Position numbers and translations under genes: made by a program
Shown here: piece by piece, positions 58,682-64,000 of the stretch
Position numbering within the stretch: position 1 is the first letter of the stretch
Layout of the letters: the number at the start of each line of letters is the position of its first letter
Assembly: GCF_026008515.1 (NCBI RefSeq)
Contig: NZ_BQYM01000004.1
Location: 186,001 to 250,000, forward strand
Length of the DNA: 64,000 bases
Origin: Hoyosella levis
Lineage (GTDB): Bacteria; Actinomycetota; Actinomycetes; Mycobacteriales; Mycobacteriaceae
Direction of reading: 5' to 3'
Notes under the pieces: generated by a model
Databases searched by the model: none
What the model was told of the DNA's origin: nothing
The model's input: only the letters and a program-made list of their open reading frames with translations

Positions 58682-59839
58682 TCATGCCCACCGCGCTGCC
58701 GCGGCGACAACCTTCGATTCAAGCCGGCGGACGGACTCCGGATCGATGATCCGGGACGATTTCCGGCTGCGGAGGAAATCGTCGAATGCCTGCATTGTGG
58801 TCCATCGTGGATGGAACCCGAGCTTCTCGCGCATCCGCATGGTGTCGAGCCCGCAGCCGAATACCAGGTAGTCCCGCTGGTCGCCCGCATAGTCATGCAT
58901 GCCTAGCCGCTTCTGGAGACCGGAGACGAGGGGGAACATCGGGGGCACGAGCGGCGCCTGCACGCCCCCGGCGCGCCGGATGGCCTGCGACAGGGCGATG
59001 ACGCCGTCCGCGGCGATGTTGTAGGTGCCCTGGGCACCAGCGACCGTGGCGCGCTCGAACGAAGCGAGCGCATCCTCCTCGTGGATCATCTGCAGGCGCG
59101 GATCGCGCCCGAGGATCGTGGGCACGATCGGCTGCAGCAGGTAGCTGGTCAGATCGGTCTCGAGCCTGGGGCCGATGATCGGCGCGAGCCGGAGGATCGT
59201 CGTGGCGATATCGGGGCGGCGGCGCCCGAGCGACCGGGTATAGCCCTCGACGTCGAGGCAGTCCCGCGCGAACCCGCCCTTGGGCGGCTTGCGGGCGCTC
59301 ATCTCCTCGGTGAACATCGCCGGATCCTTGGCGCTCGAGCCATAGATGGACCAGGAGGACTTGAGGATCACGCGCTGCACGTGGTCGGACTTCTGGCAGG
59401 CGGCGAGCAGTTGCATCGCGCCAATGACGTTCATCTCCTTGGTCGCTGCGCGGCCACCGCTACTGGCGGGGTGCGAGGACATGGACAGATGAACGACGGT
59501 ATCGACCTCGGCGTTGCGCACGACCTTGGCGATCAGCGGGTTGCGGATGTCCGCCCGGACGAAATCGGCGCGACCCATCCGGCGGCGCATGTCCTTGGAT
59601 GGCGGTACCGCATCGACCGCGATGACCCGCTCGATGTCAGGGTTCTGCGCGAGCCGCGCGGTGAGGAATCCGCCAAGGAACCTGCTGGCGCCGGTGACCA
59701 GGACGACACGCGGTGCATCGGATGGCTTGGTCCCGGCGCTGTCGCGACCGGGCTCGCTGCTCCCGACGGCATCCGTGGGGGACCCATCGTCACGGTTCTC
59801 CGTCACGACCTGCTGCTCCTCCACTTTCGTGCTCACCAT
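58682..59839 (-). CDS. NAD-dependent epimerase/dehydratase-family protein (Rv0501-like)
   Basis: A 385-residue extended SDR protein with a ~45-residue polar N-terminal tail. VVLVTGASRFLGGFLTARL is the nucleotide-binding motif, and ILKSSWSIYGSS marks the catalytic Ser region. The usual YxxxK is not seen; the position reads FARDCLDVEGY, so epimerase activity is doubtful. Annotated galE2 in relatives. A TAGGGT hexamer lies 4 nt upstream of the ATG. Confidence 0.85.
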   Translation of the reverse strand: MVSTKVEEQQVVTENRDDGSPTDAVGSSEPGRDSAGTKPSDAPRVVLVTGASRFLGGFLTARLAQNPDIERVIAVDAVPPSKDMRRRMGRADFVRADIRNPLIAKVVRNAEVDTVVHLSMSSHPASSGGRAATKEMNVIGAMQLLAACQKSDHVQRVILKSSWSIYGSSAKDPAMFTEEMSARKPPKGGFARDCLDVEGYTRSLGRRRPDIATTILRLAPIIGPRLETDLTSYLLQPIVPTILGRDPRLQMIHEEDALASFERATVAGAQGTYNIAADGVIALSQAIRRAGGVQAPLVPPMFPLVSGLQKRLGMHDYAGDQRDYLVFGCGLDTMRMREKLGFHPRWTTMQAFDDFLRSRKSSRIIDPESVRRLESKVVAAAARWA

Positions 59840-59917
59840 TCCTACCCTAGTGCGCGATCGAGGATGCCAACAATGCTGCTGCGGGACCGCGACCGCATCA
59901 TGTCCGGATCGATGCGG

Positions 59918-59958
59918 AAAAAACCCGTGCCCGCCACGTCATGATCGTGGCGGGCACG
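59918..59958 (-). terminator. Rho-independent terminator after the bS22 gene
   Basis: CGTGCCCGCCACG (59926-59938) pairs with 59946-59958 as a 13-bp stem with a 7-nt loop. On the minus strand it is followed by GGGTTTTTTCC. It ends the small ribosomal-protein transcript and separates it from the epimerase gene. Confidence 0.92.
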
Positions 59959-60019
59959 TTGGGCATCGATCAGCTTGCGGAGATAATAGACCGTCTCGAG
60001 GGAAACGGTCTAGCCCCCG

Positions 60020-60121
60020 CTACTTGCCAAGTTTTCTGCGCTGCACCCGGGTGCGACGAAGAAGCTTCCGGTGCTTCTTCTTCGACATGCGCTTGCGCCG
60101 CTTCTTGATCACTGAGCCCAT
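60020..60121 (-). CDS. Ribosomal protein bS22 (AURKAIP1/COX24 domain, Rv0500B-like), 33 aa
   Basis: [33 protein letters not shown], 33 residues and extremely basic. It matches the small actinobacterial 30S-subunit protein bS22. AAGGGG lies 7 nt upstream of ATG 60121, favouring this short start over a longer frame to 60253. A strong terminator follows. Confidence 0.93.
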
Positions 60122-60347
60122 ATGGGTGCCCCTTAAGTTCTGCTTGACAAATTCTCTGGACAGGCCTTGGCACGCATCACGCCACCTGCCGACCAGGACG
60201 CGGGCGGGAAGCCGGATAAGCACCAGCTGCACAACACCCGGCATTGATCGCACGACGGCCGACGCGCCGAAGGACCATATTACCGGTGATCCACCGCGAC
60301 CTGGTAACCGAGCGGGTCCTGGGGCGATTCCCCGCCCGCCGGACCGA

Positions 60348-60599
60348 TCAGCTCACGTCGAAGTATGCGGTCTGCAAGTAGTCGTGGACGGTCTTGGCGT
60401 GGACCCGGAAGGACCGCCCTACCCGCACAGCTGGCAGCTCGCCGCTATGCACGAGCCGGTACACCGTCATCTTGGAGACACGCATGAGCGTGGCGACCTC
60501 GGCAACGGTGAGGAACTGCGTCGAGCCAAACATCGATTGGGTCACGTTCTCGTCACGCCCTTGTCCCGCGGCCCCCGCGGGTGGCAAATCTGTGGTCAT
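60348..60599 (-). CDS. Excisionase-type HTH DNA-binding protein (Rv0500A-like)
   Basis: An 83-residue protein with a MerR/excisionase-type winged helix ([52 protein letters not shown]). The first ~25 residues are polar. ATG 60599 has GGAGGT 9 nt upstream. It may autoregulate through the palindromes at 60654-60695. No prophage genes are nearby, so it is a resident regulator. Confidence 0.88.
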
Positions 60600-60653
60600 A
60601 CTGGTTTCACCTCCGGCACGCTGCGCGCCACCGGCTTCCCCTCCGGCAGTGTT

Positions 60654-60695
60654 GACACGCGCGTGTCCCCCCGAGCTTACCGGGACACGTGTGTC
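60654..60695. promoter_or_regulatory. Paired ACACG/CGTGT palindromes upstream of the HTH gene
   Basis: GACACGCGCGTGTC (60654-60667, a perfect 14-bp palindrome) and GACACGTGTGTC (60684-60695, near-palindromic) are separated by 16 nt. Together they lie 55-97 nt upstream of the HTH start. This suggests two binding sites for one regulator, or an inverted pair that could also fold. Confidence 0.5.
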
Positions 60696-60766
60696 TGATG
60701 CGACGTGTGGGCCCAAATAGGGCACAAATCGGACCCGCAGCATCCTGCCCCGCTGCCAGCCAGGCC

Positions 60767-61603
60767 TCAGTTGCGGTCCCCGAGCTGCTCCGAGCGTGCG
60801 CGCGCGGCCCCGAGCGCTTGCAGCACCGCGCCCCGGAACCCCTGCCGCTCGAGCTCCGCGAGCGCGGCGGCCGTCGTGCCGCCGGGAGAAGTCACCGCGT
60901 AGCGCAGGTCCGAGGCCACCGACAGCGGCAACGAGCCGGTGTTCTTCTCCTCCGCGACCAGCATTTCCCCCGCTCCCACCATCGTCTGCACCACGAGCTC
61001 GAGCGCGGCGGCCCGCGGCAGGCCCATCGTCACCGCCGAATCGACCATTGCCTCGACCATGAGGAAGAAGTACGCGGGGCCGGATCCTGATACCGCGGTG
61101 ACGGCATCCATCGACGACTCCGGCATCACCTGGACCCGGCCGACCGACTCGAGCATCGCCGCCACGGCCGACAAGTGCTCCTCGGTGGCGTAGCGACCAC
61201 CCGCGACCACGCACATGCCCTTGTTGACCAGCATCGGCGTGTTGGGCATCACCCGCACCACGGCTGTTCCGGCGGGGAGCTGCGATTCGAACCATTCCGT
61301 CGTCAGCCCGGCCGCGAGCGAAACGACGAGCTTGTCCGTCTCGCTGACCTCGATCACCTCCACGAGATCGGCGAGAACCGCCGCGGCGTCGCCAGGCTTG
61401 ACGGCGATCACCAGCGTCTCGGCCGACTCGCCCGCGTCGCGCACGGACATCGAGCGCACGCCATACCGTCGGCTGAGCTCATTCGCCCGCTCTTTCGACT
61501 TCTCGGACACCACGACATCGCGAGGCTCGGTCCCCGACGCCAGGGACCCCGCGAGGAAAGCCTCACCGATCCGGCCACCGCCCAGTACTGCAATGCTCGT
61601 CAT
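60767..61603 (-). CDS. proC: Pyrroline-5-carboxylate reductase ProC
   Basis: Last step of proline synthesis. The 278-residue product has the Rossmann motif SIAVLGGGRIGEAFLAGSL, VMPNTPMLVNKGMCV, and the C-terminal SGSGPAYFFLMVEAMVDSAVTMGL...SPGGTTAAALAELE. Length and motifs are standard. Confidence 0.96.
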   Translation of the reverse strand: MTSIAVLGGGRIGEAFLAGSLASGTEPRDVVVSEKSKERANELSRRYGVRSMSVRDAGESAETLVIAVKPGDAAAVLADLVEVIEVSETDKLVVSLAAGLTTEWFESQLPAGTAVVRVMPNTPMLVNKGMCVVAGGRYATEEHLSAVAAMLESVGRVQVMPESSMDAVTAVSGSGPAYFFLMVEAMVDSAVTMGLPRAAALELVVQTMVGAGEMLVAEEKNTGSLPLSVASDLRYAVTSPGGTTAAALAELERQGFRGAVLQALGAARARSEQLGDRN

Positions 61604-61648
61604 AGCGAGTAGCGTGCCACGATCAGCCGACCGATGCGAGCACCCCGG

Positions 61649-62548
61649 TCATCGGTTCCCCGAGGGCTGTTCCTGCACGGCTGGCTCGGCCGCCGGGTCG
61701 AGGTGCTTGCGCGCGAACTGCAATGCCTCGGTGAGCAGCAGCGACCGCTCCGGAACGGTGCGCGCGTGCTTCGTCGAGATCTCCAGGATCACCTGACCGG
61801 CAAAGCGCTGCGCGGCGAGCTGCTGGCACAGCTCCGCGCACGGCTGGTTGCCATGCCCCGGCAGCAGGTGCTCATCGATGGAGGCTCCCCGGCCGTCCGC
61901 GAGGTGGATATGCGCCAGCCGCTCCCCCATGCGGCCCGCGAGGGCCATCGCGTCGGTTCCGGCTGTAGCTGTGTGCGAGAGATCGAGCGTGTAGTGGAGA
62001 TGCTCGATGTCCGTGGGATCGAAGGACGGCGCGAACGCCGTGAGCCCCCGGCCCGGGCCGCCGCGGTCACGCATGCGGGCAGCGGAGCGCTCCTTGCGGC
62101 CGAACAAGCGGTCCGCGCGCATCGGGAACATGTTCTCGACCGCGAGGTTCACCCCCGTGGTGCGCTCCAGGTTCCAGGTCTGCTCGGCGAAGCCCTCGGC
62201 GTAGCGACGCTGCCAGCGGAACGGCGGGTGCACCACGACGGTCTCCGCACCGAGATCCGAGGCGAGCTGCGCGGAGCGGTCCAGCTTGGCCACCGGATCA
62301 GTGCCCCACACGCGCTGGGAGATCAGCAAGCACGGCGCGTGCACCGACAGGATCGGGACGCTGTACTTGCGGGAGAGCGAGGCCAGGGCGGACATATCCT
62401 GGCTGGAGGCCTCCATCCACACCATCACCTCGACACCGTCATAGCCGGTCTCGGCCGCGTAGCGGAACCCCGCCTCGGTGTTCTGCGGATACACCGAGGC
62501 AGTGGACAGACCGACCCGGACCTTGTGCCGACTACTCACAGTTCTCAC
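61649..62548 (-). CDS. Sugar-phosphate isomerase/epimerase-like TIM-barrel protein (Rv0498-like)
   Basis: A 299-residue xylose-isomerase-like (AP endonuclease 2 family) protein. It contains VGLSTASVYPQNTEAGFRYAAETGYDGVEVMV, LSVHAPCLL, VVVHPPFRWQ, LAVENMF, LDLSHTATAG and HIHLADG, with metal-ligand His/Glu/Asp. GTG 62548 overlaps the ppx stop (GTGA); GTG 62539 is an alternative. The substrate is unknown. Confidence 0.85.
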   Translation of the reverse strand: MRTVSSRHKVRVGLSTASVYPQNTEAGFRYAAETGYDGVEVMVWMEASSQDMSALASLSRKYSVPILSVHAPCLLISQRVWGTDPVAKLDRSAQLASDLGAETVVVHPPFRWQRRYAEGFAEQTWNLERTTGVNLAVENMFPMRADRLFGRKERSAARMRDRGGPGRGLTAFAPSFDPTDIEHLHYTLDLSHTATAGTDAMALAGRMGERLAHIHLADGRGASIDEHLLPGHGNQPCAELCQQLAAQRFAGQVILEISTKHARTVPERSLLLTEALQFARKHLDPAAEPAVQEQPSGNR

Positions 62549-63501
62549 TCGCCTTTCGCTCCATGGCCGAGATCGGTGTCGAGCTTGCGCAGGATGAGCC
62601 CCTCCCGCAGCGCCCACGGACAGATGTCCACGCTCTCCACCCCGAGTGCTCGCATGCTGGCCTCGGCGACCAGCGCGCCCGCGACGATCTGCGATGCCCG
62701 GTCCGAGCTCACGCCCTCGAGCTCCGCCCGGTCCGAGGCGGTCATGCGGGAGATGAACGCGATGATCTGCCGCAGGCCCGTCGCGGTGAGGGTACGCCGC
62801 ACCCGTGGTCCGGCCGAGGAGGGCGCGGCACCGGTGAGCCGGGCCAGCGACCGGAAGGTCTTCGACGTCGCGACCGCGAGGTCAGCCTTGCCCGACTCCT
62901 TGACCTGCTTGGCGGCATCAGCGAGCTCGGCGTCGAGCCAGTCCCGCAGGACAGAGATCCGGCGCCGGTCCGGCGGGTCCTCCGGCATCCACTCCCGCGT
63001 CAGCCTGCCAGCTCCGAGCTGCAGCGAGAGCGCCACGTCCGGGTCCTCATCGATGCCGCTGCAGATCTCCAGGGAACCGCCACCGATATCGAGGTTGAGG
63101 ATCCGGCCAGCGCTCCAGCCGTACCAGCGGCGAACCGCGAGGAAAGTCAGTCGCGCCTCGTCCTCGCCGGGCAGCACCTCCAGCGTCACGCCGGTCTCCT
63201 CGAGCACGCGCGCGAGCACGGCATCGGAGTTGCCCGCGTCGCGCACCGCCGAGGTGGCGAACGCCATCATCTCCTCGCAGCCCGAGGATCGCGCGATCCC
63301 GGAGAACTCAGCGATCGTCTCCACCAGGCTGTCCGCGCACTTCCTCGTCAGATCGCCGTTCTTGTCGATCTGCTCGGCGAGGCGCAGGGCAGCCTTGGTG
63401 GAGCTCATCGGGGTTGGGTGACCACCCCGGTGTGCATCCACCATCAGCAGATGAACCGTGTTGCTTCCGACATCGAGGACCCCTAGGCGCACATCCTCCA
63501 C
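62545..63501 (-). CDS. ppx: Ppx/GppA-family exopolyphosphatase
   Basis: A 318-residue ASKHA-fold phosphatase that removes phosphate from polyphosphate or pppGpp. [17 protein letters not shown] and [12 protein letters not shown] are the P-loop-like motifs, and GEDEARLTF contains the catalytic Glu. GTG 63501 is used. GTG 63492 would match the family N-terminus better ([11 protein letters not shown]) but leaves only 2 nt after GGAGG. It is the first gene of the ppx-isomerase pair. Confidence 0.92.
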   Translation of the reverse strand: MEDVRLGVLDVGSNTVHLLMVDAHRGGHPTPMSSTKAALRLAEQIDKNGDLTRKCADSLVETIAEFSGIARSSGCEEMMAFATSAVRDAGNSDAVLARVLEETGVTLEVLPGEDEARLTFLAVRRWYGWSAGRILNLDIGGGSLEICSGIDEDPDVALSLQLGAGRLTREWMPEDPPDRRRISVLRDWLDAELADAAKQVKESGKADLAVATSKTFRSLARLTGAAPSSAGPRVRRTLTATGLRQIIAFISRMTASDRAELEGVSSDRASQIVAGALVAEASMRALGVESVDICPWALREGLILRKLDTDLGHGAKGE

Positions 63502-63525
63502 GTTAGACCGCTACCGTCGAGCCTT

Positions 63526-64000
63526 GTGCACCAGCCCAACACTTCGGCCCACGACGCCGCGCCCATCCTGCCCGCCGAGGAGGTCGAGCCCGATTTCCCG
63601 CGCGAATGGATCGAGCTCACTGATCCCGGCGATCCCGAGCATGTCATCGCCGCGGACCTCACCTGGCTGTTGTCGCGCTGGACGTGCGTCTTCGGCACCC
63701 CGAGCTGCCAGGGGATCATCGAGGGACGCGGCAATGATGGCTGCTGCAGCCACGGCGCGTTCCTCGCCGACGACGAGGACCGGGACCGCGTGGCCGCCGC
63801 GGCGAGCCGACTGACCGAGAACGATTGGGAACTGATGGCCGAGGCGCACCATCCAGCCTCCGGCGAGCTCGACATCTACGAGCTCGATGAGCTCGACGGG
63901 GAGGAGGCGCTGCGCACCCGTCGGCATGATGGCGCCTGCATCTTCCTCAATAGGCCAGGATTCCGCGGTGGCGTGGGCTGCGCGCTGCACCACATGGCGG
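63526..64000 (+). CDS. Conserved Cys/His-rich protein (Rv0495c-like), cut by right edge
   Basis: The visible 158 codons read [31 protein letters not shown]... with [27 protein letters not shown] and [20 protein letters not shown]. The cysteine clusters suggest metal or Fe-S binding, in the manner of YkgJ/DUF3109-like proteins, but this is only pattern similarity. The gene continues past the edge. TACCGT lies 8 nt before GTG 63526, so it may be leaderless. It is divergent from ppx by 24 bp. Confidence 0.8.
   Translation, partial: MHQPNTSAHDAAPILPAEEVEPDFPREWIELTDPGDPEHVIAADLTWLLSRWTCVFGTPSCQGIIEGRGNDGCCSHGAFLADDEDRDRVAAAASRLTENDWELMAEAHHPASGELDIYELDELDGEEALRTRRHDGACIFLNRPGFRGGVGCALHHMA

Noticed and set aside
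60122-60253. N-terminal extension of bS22 ([11 protein letters not shown]...)
   Set aside because: The family is about 33 aa and AAGGGG sits just before ATG 60121; the extension has no such site.
60348-60599. Excisionase-like gene as sign of a prophage
   Set aside because: No integrase, att site or phage gene nearby, and a similar gene is resident beside proC in relatives.

Overview
The window is high-GC actinobacterial DNA with dense, mostly overlapping genes and frequent GTG/TTG starts. The gene neighbourhoods match the order Mycobacteriales. One block follows the order remembered from M. tuberculosis around purB-purC-ptrB-purS/Q-purL-purF. A second follows the Rv0495-Rv0514 region (ppx, proC, bS22, epimerase, acyltransferase, hemA-C-D-B). 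The small ORF before otsA resembles the Rv3489-otsA pairing. The genus cannot be fixed from the sequence alone, and these M. tuberculosis comparisons are from memory, not from a search.

Positions 1-31 kb hold a dispersed de novo purine set, all on the minus strand: purF (cut by the left edge), purL, purQ, purS, purC, purB and purD. Between them lie a CPBP-protease/sterol-carrier in-frame fusion, an Abhydrolase_9 membrane protein, a plus-strand DUF4129/MoxR/DUF58 operon, an acyltransferase-3 gene, a GT87 mannosyltransferase, an MBL hydrolase, an FtsX-type ABC exporter, a DUF2334 deacetylase, a glutathione peroxidase, an orphan substrate-binding lipoprotein, oligopeptidase B, two HIT proteins, a TetR regulator and an aminotransferase.

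Positions 30-44.3 kb are more accessory. They contain a protein built of 10-residue repeats, a small secreted protein, a dienelactone hydrolase, a TPR protein, tRNA-Thr(UGU), an NTF2-like protein, a lone MbtH with a heterodimeric ABC exporter, and a trehalose module (otsA followed by an OtsB-GH15 fusion) facing a LacI regulator.

Positions 44.3-50 kb hold a zinc-type ABC importer and the pxpABC 5-oxoprolinase genes. Positions 49.4-57.5 kb hold two or three membrane proteins, the hemACDB cluster, a glutaredoxin-like gene and a HAD phosphatase. The right end carries an acyltransferase, an epimerase, the tiny ribosomal protein bS22, an excisionase-type HTH protein, proC, a sugar-phosphate isomerase-like protein, ppx and a Cys-rich protein cut by the right edge.

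The least explained signals are the decapeptide-repeat protein, a repeated long palindrome at two convergent gene ends with related palindromes elsewhere, a hairpin that could cover the ribosome-binding site of the secreted protein, the complementary inactivated ATPase sites of the ABC pair, and a 42-codon leader ORF before hemA. No CRISPR array, prophage, insertion sequence or origin was seen.
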